NCBI GenBank assembly: GCA_003550325.1
Contig: QKWP01000117.1
Location: 1-64,000 of the forward strand
From: Gigaspora rosea
Taxonomy: Eukaryota > Glomeromycota > Glomeromycetes > Diversisporales > Gigasporaceae
Length of the DNA stretch: 64,000 nucleotides
Reading direction: 5' to 3'
The number at the start of each line of letters is the position of its first letter. Position 1 is the first letter of the stretch. The position numbers and the translations under genes are program-made. Positions 46,641 through 58,540 of the stretch are shown here, piece by piece. Below the pieces are notes generated by a model. That model saw only the letters and a program-made list of their open reading frames with translations, searched no databases and had not been told where the DNA came from.

Positions 46641-47738
46641 TTATATTGTAAATGGTGCCAGTGGCGCCTCACAAACACTTGTATTTTATATATTCAAAAG
46701 GGGTTTTATATATTCAAAAGCAAATTTGCATATTTTACAAATTCAAAAGCGAGTTTTATATATTTTAAATAATCAATGAGGATTTCACCTAATTTAGCTA
46801 TCAACACAAGTTTTACTAGTAGGCATTACAGGTTTTACTCTGCTATAAAATAAAAATAAAAAGTTTATTTATATAATTATTAATCTCAAAAATAATTTTC
46901 TATATACAGGTATATACCATAGTATTGTTATTTCTTATACAAAATAAAGATCTAACTTGTTATAAAAATTATCTTTGTTATACAAATAAATATTTGACTT
47001 TTTGAAAAATTACCTATTGGTTATACAAATTTAAACATATAATATATAGAAAAATTATATAAAAAGTCTATACAAACTATATCTTAGTATTATATATATT
47101 CTTTGAAGTTCTGGCCCTCTTCTAATGACCTATATAAATCTAAATATAATAATTTAATTTTTAGCAAATTAGACTAAATTTGTATATAATAATTGAATTT
47201 TTAGCAAATTTATTTAATTTTAGGAGTAGCCAAAACCTTCAAATTTACACAGATTATTTATAACCTATATTAGAGATGTCTGGTGTTCTAGTATAGCTAC
47301 AAATATTTAAAAGGTCTAAGGTAGTAACATCACTACATTACTCTTATATCATATAAAATTATAGTAGTAACATCAATACATTACTCTTTACACTTTCTAA
47401 CTTTTGTTAATTAATGTTCTAATATCTGCGACTCTAGTTAGATGCTTCTGATAGTATCTGTTACAGTTATGATCAGTTATGATTGGTCATAACCTTTACT
47501 ACTTCTAAATATAATGCTTTTTATTTGGTAACAGTATACTATATATAAAAAGTTATCTAGTTTTTTCTGAATTAATTCAATTACTATATATGTTTACTAT
47601 ATTAATTATTATTTAAAATAATTCCTTAATTAAGCTTAATTTATACAAAAACTAAAATTGCACCTCTGTGTAATAATACAGTAAAAGTATAATACCAAAT
47701 CATTATTTGCATTCCTGTTTTTAGTATAACTGTATTAT
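46641..47738. other. Gene-poor stretch
   Basis: No gene. 46670-46770 repeats TATTCAAAAG phrases found near 8240 and 42640. 47105-47295 looks like a short MITE related to the 36.5 kb family: its right end reversed, GAACACCAGACATCTCTAAT, matches GGACCCGGACATCTCTCATA. No duplication was resolved for it. Confidence 0.55.
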
Positions 47739-47739
47739 G

Positions 47740-48140
47740 ACCTTGGGTCTGATAGCATAGCGGTTATGCTTCAAGGTTGCAAATTACAAGGTTGCTGGTT
47801 CAAATCCAAGTGGCAGTGATTTTAAGAAATCCAGCCAGGCTAGACTAAATTAGAGAACTGCAACACCACGAGATACAGGGACCCAGGATGTCAATTGATG
47901 GACTTAATTCCTAGAATGGGCATTGATCTACAATCAAAGTCATAGCGATAAGAACTGTGCCAGAATCCTGATTTGGAATAACTGAAGTCACGAGACGTAA
48001 TATGAGGCCTAAGTCTGGATATTACAAGATACTATATGAACTCGTAGCGCAGCAGCCTGAAAATTGCCTGCAAAGTTTCTGGCCACTATGGTATTCAGTG
48101 AAACAGGTTGATTCTGGGTATTGCAAAAGCAAAAAGTGAG
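47740..48140 (+). mobile_element. tRNA-headed SINE, about 0.4 kb
   Basis: Head: A-box-like GATAGCATAGCGGTTATGC (about 47751-47769), then a B box GGTTCAAATCC (47797-47807) at correct spacing. The body (about 47820-48125) is clearly more GC-rich than its surroundings and ends in an A-rich GCAAAAGCAAAAAGTG. No exact flanking duplication was found. Head and body differ from the SINEs at 17.5 and 59.5 kb, so it is a separate family. Confidence 0.72.
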
Positions 48141-48259
48141 AGGTAGTCAAGTTGTATTGGTAAAGATAAAATAACAACTACAGTCATTATAAATTACTAA
48201 AATAATACCGGCAAAATTGACAAAAAAAAAATTATAACTGTATCATACAGGTCTGTATT

Positions 48260-48545
48260 ATTTTACTACCATCACTTTATCAACATAACATTTTACTAAC
48301 AAATACTTATTAACAAGTTCATTTTACTGATAGTTTGTTTCATTAAACTCATTTTACTAACAAGTTTTTTTAAAAAAGCACACTAACTTTAGCTCTAATT
48401 CTATTTAATTCTACTTTAACCCTAACAATAATAACCAGTATTACTTTGTCAGTGAAATGAGCTTCAGTTAAATAAACTGGTAGTAAAATAAACTTGTTAG
48501 TGAATAATTGTTAGTGAAATATTATATCAGTAAAGCGATTGTTAG
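48260..48545. repeat. Foldback repeat
   Basis: The two halves are inverted copies around about 48400: CATTTTACTAACAAATACTT and TTAACAAGTTCATTTTACT on the left, AGTAAAATAAACTTGTTAGTGAATA... on the right. Similar to the weaker foldback at 40175-40410. Confidence 0.7.
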
Positions 48546-48559
48546 TAAAATAATTGCTA

Positions 48560-49117
48560 CTAGTCTATCTTATTTTACAATTACATACTTATTAATAATG
48601 AAATTATCTCAAGAATACTCTGAAAATTTATTCCAAATTACATATAGCAAAAAAATAGTAAGGCAAAACTTTGCAAAATTCTATAATGAAACTGCCAATA
48701 CTCATTAAATAAAAATGTTTTTGAGCCAATTTTATTGTAGAATAAACTTATTTCTTAAAAAATTTTCTTTTTTGTAGCTAAAAGTTTCAAAAAAATTTTG
48801 TCCAAAATAAAAAATTTTGATGATTGTTGGCCTACACTATATAAATTTAGGTCATCTGATAAAAAATTGAACAATCAAATATTTAATGATTCAATAAGTT
48901 TTAGTTTGGCAGCGATTACTAAAATTACAAACTTATTAAATTAACTAGTTAATATTTTACCAGATGCCCCTAAAACAGTTATAATTTAGGCCAATGATAT
49001 TTAAAATTCTTAACTTTGCAAAAAATTAGTACAAAAAGGAACTCTCTAAAAAACAGCTAATACTTATTAAAAAACAATATTCCTGAACCAATTTTGCCAT
49101 AAACCAAGCACATTTTT
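48560..49117. repeat. Dispersed repeat D with inverted copy at 51.5 kb
   Basis: 48690-48850, reversed, matches 51510-51720 (TTTTTAGCCACAAAAAAGG, AATAAGTTTACT, GGCAGTTTCATTA, AGAATTT.GCA). 48840-49110 is itself partly palindromic (TTACCAGATGC and GATAAAAAATT). The reading frame at 48508-48708 lies across this repeat and is not supported. The 49118-49826 foldback splits it. Confidence 0.7.
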
Positions 49118-49826
49118 TAATTAATAATCTGCCTATCAACTAGAGGGTAATTCTATATGCAAAATGTGGCGTGCTTCCATTTAAATTTTTTCTTACTAAG
49201 TTAATGATATATGTCCACTAATTGAAAGTTATAGAGCTTGACACATCCAACAGTGGTTAGATCATCCAAATTGGCCCAGTAGATGGCAAGATATCATTAA
49301 AAAACTATTGGCCAACTATATAAAAATCTATAACTGAGATTACATATGAAAATCACTATAGGCAAAATGTGGCATGCTTCTAACTAAATCTTTTTTTCTT
49401 ACTAAGTTAACGATACATGCCTACTAATTGAAAGTATAGAGCTTGTTAAGACGTATCTAACAGTAGTTAGGTCATTCAAATCGGCCCAGTGGATAGCGAG
49501 ATATTGTCGAAAATGATTGGCTGACTATATAAAATCTCTATATAAACGAACATTGTTTATACAGAGATTTTCTATATTTCACCTATAGTGATTTTCATAT
49601 GTAATTTCTGTCACAGATTTTTATATAGTCGACCAATCATTTTTTGATAATATCTTGCTATTTACTGTGCTAATTTGGATGATCTAACCACAGTTAGATG
49701 CATCTCGACGAGCTCTATAACTTTCAATTAGTGGATATATATTGTTAACTTAGTAAGAAAAAAATTTTAGATAGAAACACACCACATTTCACCTATTCTT
49801 CAGTTGATAGGCAGATTATCAATTAA
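49118..49826. mobile_element. Foldback element of the 15.9 kb family
   Basis: Inverted ends AATCTGCCTATCAACTAG and, reversed, AATCTGCCTATCAACTGA. Arms meet near 49549 (ATATAAACGAACATTGTTTATA). The left arm has the half unit twice (AAAATGTGGC.TGCTTC near 49160 and 49360), so it is longer than the right. Shared blocks with 15937-16480: CTAATTGAAAGTTATAGAGC, GCAAGATATC, TTGGCCAACTATATAAAA. AATTAA lies on both outer sides. No gene. Confidence 0.85.
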
Positions 49827-50560
49827 GTAAGTACCTTTTCTGTATCTAAAAAAATTTTAAAAAAACTAATTTTGGGTAAAATTAAGAACTTTAAAGATTA
49901 TTAGTCTAAGGCCATTTAAAGTGATCTTTGGTTTAGGATGTACTAGTTCAGTCTGGTCTGTTCTAGTCCTAATAAGACCATTATCATAGTGTTTTCAGTC
50001 CTGTTCAGTTCATTTGTGGTCCCAAAACAGTTCTTAATAAATAAATCTTATTAGTCATAAATGACTAATTACTTACTGTCAGATGTAAACAAATATTATA
50101 TAATCTGTGTTATACCTAATTAAGTAATTTGATTGGGTGATATGAATATCACAGTTTGTTCATCAAGGACTGGTCTAGGACTAGCCCCAAACTGAAACTG
50201 ATAAGACTGTAAGATCATTGAAAAGAAAGGCACTAGACTGTTCTTTTTCAGGACTAATGTATCACTACTTCAATAACATCACTTTTCTAGAAATCTTAGA
50301 AGAGGGGGAGTTGATAAAATGAAACAAATATATAAAACAAATATATAAAAATAAACAAAGGGGGGCAATTTCATACATCAGGTGATTGGTGAGAGTCATC
50401 TAGTATTTTGATTGGCTGTTCATTTTTTAGAAAAGAAAGGGCTAGAGGTGATATTAACTAAAAAATTAACTTCAAATAGTCTAAACTATAGCTGTTTTTA
50501 TAATTCTAAGATATCTGGTAAAAAATTAACCAGCAGGTATTGCTGATTCAATAGTTTGTG
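49827..50560. other. Gene-poor stretch
   Basis: 49827-49920 resumes repeat D. 49930-50300 has short echoes of GGTCTGTTCTAGTCC- and GGACTGGTCTAGGACT-type phrases but no frame. 50460-50540 is the inverted counterpart of 51460-51510 (TTTTTTACCAGATG, ATTATGAAAACAGCTGTA). Confidence 0.55.
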
Positions 50561-50589
50561 GTCTCAGTAATCACTGCTGAATAGCCTCC

Positions 50590-51440
50590 ACATGGGCCAG
50601 GTAGGGCCAGGTAGTAGTAATACTCTAACCCTATCCGTTTATTAACGGGCTTAATCTTCAAGCCTTACCTTATCCTAGGGCCCCAAAATTGATACTTTAC
50701 CCAGTCCTTAAAGCCCACAGGTACCCATGGGTACCCACAGGCTTAATAAAAAAAAAGATAAAAAATTATTAAGCCTATTTAATGCATAATCTGCCATATA
50801 CCATAAATACATACAGTATAAAATGTAAAAAAAAAACTTTAAAAAAATCCCCTTCATTTTTTTATGCATAATCTGCCATATACTATAAATACATATAGTA
50901 TAAAATGTAAAAAAACTTAATAAACCCCCATTTTTTACACTATTTTATTCGATGTTTACACTTTATTTGACATTTTTACTTTATTCAACATTTCTACTTT
51001 ATTCACCATTTTCACTTTATTTGATGTTTCCACTTTATTTGATGATGGTTTTTATGAATTTTTGAAGTTATAAAAAAAACCCCCATTTACACTATTTTTT
51101 CGCATTTATTACAATTTTAAAATTAATCAACAATATTTAATAACCAAATTAAAAATACATATAGAAATAAAATTAAAGAAAAATTAAAGAGCCAACCTAT
51201 TTATATTGTGTATATAAAAAAAGATTATTGATCAATATAAGTTTTAATTGGTGGATAGTCATGTGCATGTATAGCAGGCTACTCTACGGGTATATGGGTG
51301 GTACCCAAGCCCTACCCATATAATAAAGGGCCTGTGATTCTTAGCCCTACTCTGCCCTAGGGCTTGTAATTTGATGCCCAAGCCCGGCCCTAGTGGTACT
51401 ACCCTTAGGGTACCCGTGGGTAGCCCTGGCCCATGCGGTC
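50590..51440. mobile_element. TIR element candidate with CATGGGCCAGG ends
   Basis: Left CATGGGCCAGGTAGGGCCAGG and right (reversed) CATGGGCCAGGGCTACCC, both followed by GGTACCC- and GGGCTT-rich sequence. Inside: an 82-bp unit twice (50785 and 50867, CATAATCTGCCATATAC) and a minisatellite of about 18-bp ACTTTATTTGATGTTTC units (50947-51045). No clean duplication was found. The reading frames near 51259-51628 are shadows of its GC-rich end. Confidence 0.6.
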
Positions 51441-51769
51441 GAATTAGCAAATATTCCGTCGGCCAATTTTTTACCAGATGCACCAGAATTATGAAAACAG
51501 CTGTAATGTAGGCGATGAACTTCAAAATTCTTAATTTTGGCTGAAATTTTATTTTTTGAAATTTTTAGCCACAAAAAAGGTAACTTTTTAACAAATAAGT
51601 TTACTACATGGAAAAAAACATTTTTCAATTAATGTGTATCGGCAGTTTCATTAGTAGAATTTCGCATAATTTTGAGCTTACTTTAGCATTTTTTGCGGAT
51701 CATTTATTATTTAGTGCGTGATTATAAAGAGATTTATTAATTTAGTTTATGCAAAAAATTCGCTACAAA

Positions 51770-52300
51770 AGCTTGTTTGCGAAATGTTTATTGCACCAAA
51801 CCGCGGTTGGAACGGCTGGGTTGTCTAAGCCGGCTTGCAACATTAGTCTGGATTTTGTTGGTTTGGTTTGGTTGGATTTGAGTTGTCCCGGAAGATACCG
51901 GTTTTCGCCCTAGTCAATATAAAAAGAGTAAATTTGCATTCCGGATCTATTCTATACCGAACAAAATCTCTTGGAACAACTTGTTCTGTTTAGAGAGAGC
52001 TGACTGTACAATTTGTAACATTTAAAAAAATACGGTTTTCGAATAAAAAGATTTCAGAATATTCAACAAGCTTAATAAAATATAATCAATTATATTTGTT
52101 TTTTATAAAACTTTATGTTACTTTTAATTATTTAAGATAAGCTTATATTCTTATTCTTATTTTACATAAATTCATAATGCGACCATTTTATCGATATAAT
52201 TTTTTAATTATTCCTAACACACTGCTTCGCGAATTAATTTCTATATCTTATTAAAATTATTATTAGATACCTATTTCGATGATATTTTTAAAATAATATT
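51770..52300. other. Intergenic with a more GC-rich patch
   Basis: 51800-52020 is less AT-rich (GGTTGGAACGGCTGGGTTGT, GGTTTGGTTTGGTTGG, GAAGATACCGGTTTTCGCCC) and could be a decayed transposon end or a promoter. No gene was seen next to it on either strand. Confidence 0.5.
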
Positions 52301-52309
52301 GTTGAAATA

Positions 52310-52860
52310 TCTAACCAAAAAAAAAAACTTTTTAAATAAAATCTATAAAATTTTAGTTCTCAAAAAATTCCTATAGTGCCAATTATTCGATTTTTACTAT
52401 TTAATTTTTCGCCGGTGTCGCCCGATTATGACCCTTTTAAATAAAATTTATAAAATTTTAGTTATGGAGTATCTAAAGCATGTAATAAAGCTCTACTCTA
52501 GATTAGGTCATGCAAAGTTAATTTTTCGCTTTGCATAACCCGCCGACCCAATTTTTACAAAAAAAAAAAAATCTTTTTTCAAAAAAAATTCTTATCGTAC
52601 CAATTATTCGGTTTTTGCCATTTAATTTTTTCGCCGGTGTCACCCGATGATGACCCTTTTTAAATAAAATCTATAAAATTTTAGTTCTGGAGTATTTAAA
52701 GCATGTAATAAAGCTCTACTTTAGATTAGGCCATGCAAAGTTAATTTTTCGCTTTGCATAATCCGCCGACCCAATTTTTTCAAAAATTTCTATTTTGCCA
52801 ATTATTCGATTTTTGCCATTTATGTCACCCGATGATGACCTTAATTTACCGGAATTACCC
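52310..52860. repeat. Tandem repeat, about 190-230 bp units
   Basis: CCAATTATTCG recurs at 52379, 52610 and 52798. Each unit contains TTTTTCGCCGGTGTC, CCCGATGATGACCCTTTT and CATGCAAAGTTAATTTTTCGC. A degenerate relative of the last block is near 39390. No gene. Confidence 0.88.
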
Positions 52861-52917
52861 GATAGGTCCGGTGATCTTAGATGTGAACATGAATTAATTT
52901 AAGCTAACAAAGTATTT

Positions 52918-52924
<7 letters not shown>

Positions 52925-52955
<31 letters not shown>
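52925..52955. repeat. A31 homopolymer
   Basis: Thirty-one A after a short T run. It could be a retroposon tail, but no element body was identified to its left. The minus-strand frame over it is not a gene. Confidence 0.9.
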
Positions 52956-52958
<3 letters not shown>

Positions 52959-53328
52959 AATTTTTAAACACCAGGTTATGCAAAAATTAACTTGGCGTGG
53001 CCTTATTGTCACTATTACAACAAAGCAAGGACAAAAATTTGCAACGAATATTTTTAAGGATGCTTTTTCTATTGAGAGAGGCTTTCTGTAAGGTATCCTT
53101 ACTATTAAAAGATAATAATGAAAAAAATTAACAAATGTAAAAAATAAAATTGCGAAAAATGAAATTATCATTAACCTATCCTCATTCAAGTATTTACTGG
53201 AGATTTTTTTTGCGTAATCGGAATAGTTCTGTAATTGCACTATTGAAATTATGAAAATTATTTTACGTAAATGTTAGTTTGTATATCCGAAGCTATCTAT
53301 TGTTGCACCATTCTTATACTATATATAA

Positions 53329-55004
53329 TTATAAAACAAATATCTCACCATTTGAATTCGGATCATCTATGTTCTGCAAAGTTGTCTCAAGTTGAGTAAG
53401 TTGAGTATACACGTCTTGTGCTGACGGCCGCTTTTTTGAATTTAATTCCCGGCATTTCAAAGACAAATCAAGGTATGCTTGTGGTGTATCGTTTATAGGT
53501 TTTTCATGTATATCATTCAAACCTAATGATAAAGTAATTTGATTTGTATAATTTTCAAGTGGAGGATTTCCACATGAAATTGACTGCATTATCATGCCAA
53601 GACTGTAAATGTCGGACGATTTCTTGAATCGTGAATTTGGATCAGTTACGAGGTCAGGGTCTGTAAATTCTAATATTACCTCTTGTAATGGTACATCAGT
53701 ATTTAGTTCTAAAAATACTGGATTCAATATTTGAACCTTTTCATTATTTATGAAAATCGTTTTTGTGTTCTAAATGTAAATATTGCATTTTAATAATTAT
53801 AATAATGAAAGTGCAGTTAAAGAGAAATAACTCACCAAATTTTGATGAACCATCTCTATGTTATGCAAATATTCCAAACCACAGGCTATATCTTTTGAAA
53901 TTTTAATTTTCTGAGACCACTTTAAATTTTTATTTTCAGACAGGTAATCATGTAGATTTCCCTTTCCAGCATATTCTAATACTAAAAATTGACTTTTTGT
54001 TTTAGAATCTTGATTAAAAAAAAAAACAAAGGTTATATGTGAATTTATGTTATAAAAATGTCTGGAATATTGGCCAGTTCCGAGAAATTGCATCCTTTAA
54101 AATATTTTTTTTCAAATCTAAATACGATAATTGCACTTGAGTGAACATGTTAATGTATTATTATAAAAATTTAATCACAGCTTTTATATGCGGATTTGTT
54201 GTTTTACTAAAAGAGCTAGTACGATAGCCACCTAAACAAATTTAATGAATTTTTTAGATAGCAAGCAGAATTTTAATCTACAAGCTTAGTTTTTTTTATT
54301 CTAGTTACAAAACTTGTATATATTTATCTATCCGAATGCTTATTTATTTTATTATTCACTTAATGAATCTAATGTTAATTCGATTTCAAATATTTGAATG
54401 GTACGAATCATTCAGATTTAAATAGTCAATTTTGAATAATTCGAGTAATTCTAAGTTGATTAATTCAAACATGCTTCTACCACCATTATTATCAGGGGAT
54501 TATGAAAATAGAAAACAGTGTTGAACATTACAGGTCATAACAGGTCATACATATTATTAAGTTCAATTGATGAGGTCAGATGACCATGACCACATGACTT
54601 CGTTAATTGAACTTATTAATACTGTAATATGACCTTATGACGAATAGGCTTATCTTGAATAAAAAATATATAATTACCTATAGAATCTCCCAAAAATTTT
54701 AATATATTTGGATGATTTATTTTAGATAATTTCTGAACCTTCAAAAATAATATGTAGTTAATGAACTATTAGAATAATTGAAGTCATTAGATCACTTTGT
54801 ACTTACGAATTCTCTTGGCGTTTCATTCCTTTGACTTTTTAGATCATTTGATATATGTTTCATAATTATTAACTGTTCACGCCAATAACCTTTCCTTGTA
54901 ATGCCATAATAACTTATTTTTATTAATTTAGTTTCTTTGACATCTGAATAATCGATAGTGTAGGTGTCAAATTTGATATATTCGTTATCAGATTTGTTCT
55001 TCAT
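53329..55004 (-). CDS. Pseudokinase of the fungal TKL-like kinase expansion, four exons
   Basis: Exons 54807-55004, 54678-54738, 53836-54008 and 53329-53769 join in phase to 290 residues. Introns have GT...AG ends (GTAAGT/GAAG, GTAATT/CAAG, GTGAGT/TTAG). The chain fits a whole kinase domain: Lys49 (IIMKH) in the VAIK place, a HPN motif (75-77), hinge LVLEYA (95-100), LEYLH (131-135), SSDIYSLG with Asp197, and RPSA (258-261). The catalytic motifs are changed: HRD is His141-Gln142-Asn143, the catalytic Asn is Thr148, and DFG is Asn160-Pro161-Val162; the glycine loop is lost. It should therefore not transfer phosphate and may act as a scaffold, if expressed. A longer start at 55088 adds 28 residues. 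AATG|GTGAGA just before the stop could be a further donor, so the C-terminus is uncertain. Intron 2 is unusually long (669 bp). Confidence 0.82.
54540..54640. repeat. Hairpin insertion in intron 2 of the pseudokinase
   Basis: GTCATACATATTATTAAGTT with CAATTGATGAGGTCA is complementary to TGACTTCGTTAATTGAACTT with ATTAATACTGTAATATGAC. A small foldback of about 100 bp explains part of the extra length of this intron. No duplication was resolved. Confidence 0.65.
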
Positions 55005-55088
55005 ATTAAATCCAAAAATTAAAGCTCGGGTTGGGAGTAAAGTAGCTCTAGTCTCTTTTTCCGTTATAAATAGTAATTGTAAAAACAT

Positions 55089-57866
55089 GTATAATGCGTT
55101 TATAAATTATTAATAAAATTTGGAAGAGGGAATGGACCTCGCTTTAAAAAAAAAAAAAAATTTAAATCCAAAAATTTGCCACATATAAAACTTGTACTCT
55201 ATATCAGTGTCTGAAATTCAATTTTTAAATTAGTTGCGGGCTGCAACTAAATAAAAAAAATAGTTGCGGATTATAAGAATTAATAAAAATTTAGTTGCGC
55301 ATATGAGTCCGATCAGCCCATATGACTTTTTGAGGATAAACAACATCATGTGACTATACAGTATTAATTGACCAATCCTATTTAAGTGAGTCGTCAATCT
55401 TTTGCTGTCAATTTATTTTTAGAACACTGATAATCAATGTGGGATAAAAATTGATATAAATATAAATAAGGGACACGCTTTAGTTTGATCAATTGGAAGG
55501 ACCATGACCTATTTAGTCACATGTTCGGAATGTAATATATTACGTATCACAATTTATTGTTATTTATTTATTTATTTTTTTTTTTTGAAACCCTCGAAAT
55601 TGATTTTCCTTTTCAAGTTTAATATAGTACTATACAAATGAACATACCGAATAAAAAGTTAAGATTATTATATTAGATACATAATTATTTAAAAGACTTT
55701 TAAGTATATATATATATTCAATTGTTTCTCCATATGGTTACCTCCCATATAATCGCATCATATATAATCACATTTATGTTTAGGTCAAACTATGATTTAA
55801 TTTATTAGAAAAGCCTCTATATGATCACGACTTCTTTATAAGCATATTTTTAAAAAAATTAATTGTGCCCAACTATGTGATATTTGATGGATATTTTTAA
55901 TACGTTTATAAATAAATTAATGACTTATTTTTTAATTATGTATTGTATATGTTTTATAATTAAATACTGTAGTTATCTTTTTAATGTTTAATAAAGAAAT
56001 TCACATTTATTTTATTAAACTATGATGATAAGTTAAGTGATTTTTTTTGCAAAACCGAATTTACTAAGTATCCGGTGATGTTCAACACCATAGTTACCAT
56101 ATCTCAAAACTAAATAATTAACATTTAGTGTTCTAAGTAAAAAATTTTTATCTCGAAAAGTTTGATTTGAAATAAATTTTTTTTCTTTGTTGAATTCGAT
56201 CATTAATCATGAAAAATATGACATGTTATTAAGTTTCTTTGATTAGAATGAATAACATTTATTTCAAATCGATGTTTAATATATTATCATTGTAAGGATT
56301 GAAAATTGTATTTCTAATTATAAATGAATAAATAAAAATTTATTTTCTTTTTTTGAAAGAAATTCGTGAACTTTTGTAATTGACAGCGAAAAATGTAGAT
56401 TATCACTTTCTGCAAAATGATGATTGTGCGATGTTTCTTTTGAGAATTTTTTTTTTATTTAATCACTTGGCGTAATCGTTAGAGGATGTGAGATTCTTTA
56501 TTAAATTTTTATTTTTAGTTACACTAAACTTGTTACTCGAAGCGAAACCTAACCAAAATTAGGTTCAGAAGTTCTTTGTTTCGAATTTTTAAAAGGTCGA
56601 GACTCAACCAAAAACTATAATTTGAAACTTCTATAATAGATTATTAATTTATTATTGTTTGAAAAACTAAACAGAATACTGGCCAATTGCTTGATGATGA
56701 TTATATATGTAGCCTACTATGTAACGTAGATTTTTAACCAATCACACATATTTAAACAATACTTATGTTTTAGAATAAATACTTATTAATATATATTTGC
56801 TTTACTATGGCGCTTTATTTTCGGGCAACTTTTTACACTACCCTAAATTTATGGCGTAGTATGTGATAGACTATTTGACTTATGTCAAATTATTTAACTA
56901 TAAATATAATTACTATTTAAATAATGCAATCGATATTATTTTATTATTTCTTTTATCACAATGAGCGATACGCAAAAAATTCACGTGAAGCATTATACTT
57001 CATAATATTGAGGTGTTTTTTTAATCCACAAATGTTACACCAGACTTTTGAAACGGCCACTAAATTAATAATATATACTGTACCATAAATTGAAGATCAT
57101 CGTAAATTAGTATTATCGATATTTTTTTAATAAATTAATGTATATCATAAATTGAAGATCGTTTAATGTAAATTTTAATAATAATGGGCTTTACCGATAA
57201 AAAGAGATGGGTCTGAGGTGGGGAGATGGGTTTACGTAAGAATTATATTAGTTTTATTGGTTTTGGGTACAGTTTTATATATGCGTCATGTGATTGACGT
57301 ATATTATGATGCAAAATTACATAATCAAATAGTAATTCGGAGTTTTTAATTTGGGCCCAATTCCAAAAATGCGCCCGAATGTTTTACAAATTGTTTTCAA
57401 TTACACAAATTATGTGACAGATTAAAATGAAATATGCGTAGTATAAAAATAATTGACAAGCCATCGAGAAATAAAATTTTTTGGAGCGTATTTTTTAGGA
57501 TTAAGGGTTAAGGTTAAAGGTTAAAGGTTAGTTTTAGAATAGAGTTTATATTAAACAAGTATAAGTGGGTTTAGAAGATTAAATAGAAACCCACATTTCA
57601 TTTTAATCCGATTTCATTATGTTCTGCGACAATAAACAATGTAATTGACAAAACATATATACCATTTTTTTTTATTAATGTATACATATAGGGCGTTCTC
57701 AAGCGCTTAATCAGTGGGTCAAAAAGTGTCGGGAAATAAATTTTGGATTAGCAGAAAATACATTAAACAGGTCACTTGTGTTTATTATTCTAACGGATAT
57801 TTAAATCATATTTACAATTTGATAAAGGTTCATTACGTAATTCAAAAATTTTTTATTAGGAATATA
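55089..57866. other. Intergenic, no gene seen
   Basis: 2.8 kb without a supported gene. 55225-55290 has TAGTTGCGG phrases in both orientations. 57055-57150 repeats CATAAATTGAAGATC twice. 57500-57530 has GGTTAAGGTTAAAGG runs. Upstream of the pseudokinase (55090-55300) no clear TATA or other promoter motif stands out from the AT-rich background. Confidence 0.6.
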
Positions 57867-58540
57867 TTACCGTATTACCGCGAAATAACGATCATGGGCG
57901 TTATTTTGAAAATCGCATCCCCTAAAAATAGCATACTGGGTTTCGAAATAACGCCCATGCGCGTCCCGAAATAGCGCGCACCATATATAGAATATTATAT
58001 AATCGAATGCATAACAAAAGTGTTCAACGAATGCTTCATATTATTCTTTTTAGCTTTAATTGCTTCAAGAATAAATATCATTAAATGTTCAATTAGCGCT
58101 ACCCTTATTCTAGCAGGATAATAAATTGTTAAGGCCATTCTTTTTGATTTAATACTAGAATATAATTTTTGATAATAAACGAATGTTTTATGCACATCCT
58201 TTTTAAAGTTAGAACTATAACAGTATAATGGCCTTAGAGTGCTGCGTAATGTTGCCAAAAAACAAAGAAAAATAAGGTCAGAAATCTACAGGCGATACTT
58301 TATATCTGTGCAGGTTTTAAAAAATAAATAATTCGCTTTTTATTATCACTACGTAGAAGTTCAACAATAGGTTAATTGTTCCTATATATATATATATATA
58401 TATTAAGGTTCAGATTTTCAACGCCGGTACAGGATAAAAAATTGGGTTACCTCAAAATAGCGCACATGCGCGCACTCAAAATAGCGCGCAGGTGATCGAA
58501 ACACCGCGCAGATGCGCGTTATTTCGCGGTAATACGGTAA
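57867..58540. mobile_element. CpG-rich TIR element, 0.67 kb
   Basis: Perfect 24-bp inverted ends starting TTACCGTATTACCGCGAAAT (57867-57890, 58517-58540), which may be read as TA-flanked CCGTATTACC ends. About 100 bp at each end are rich in AAATAGCGCGCATGCGCG-like palindromes, strikingly CpG-rich against the AT-rich surroundings. The 57995-58258 minus-strand frame (87 codons) matches no known transposase. A related, CpG-poor copy lies at 9107-9706. The superfamily is not determined; TA duplication would suit Tc1/mariner. Confidence 0.78.

Noticed and set aside
51259-51628. Minus-strand frames of 88 and 93 codons
   Set aside because: Overlapping frames across the GC-rich end of the CATGGGCCAGG element; no known family.
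52923-53240. Minus-strand frame ending in poly-Phe
   Set aside because: It reads through the A31 tract, and no domain is recognisable.
57714-57974. Plus-strand 86-codon frame
   Set aside because: It crosses the left boundary of the TIR element at 57867, so it cannot be an old gene; no domain.
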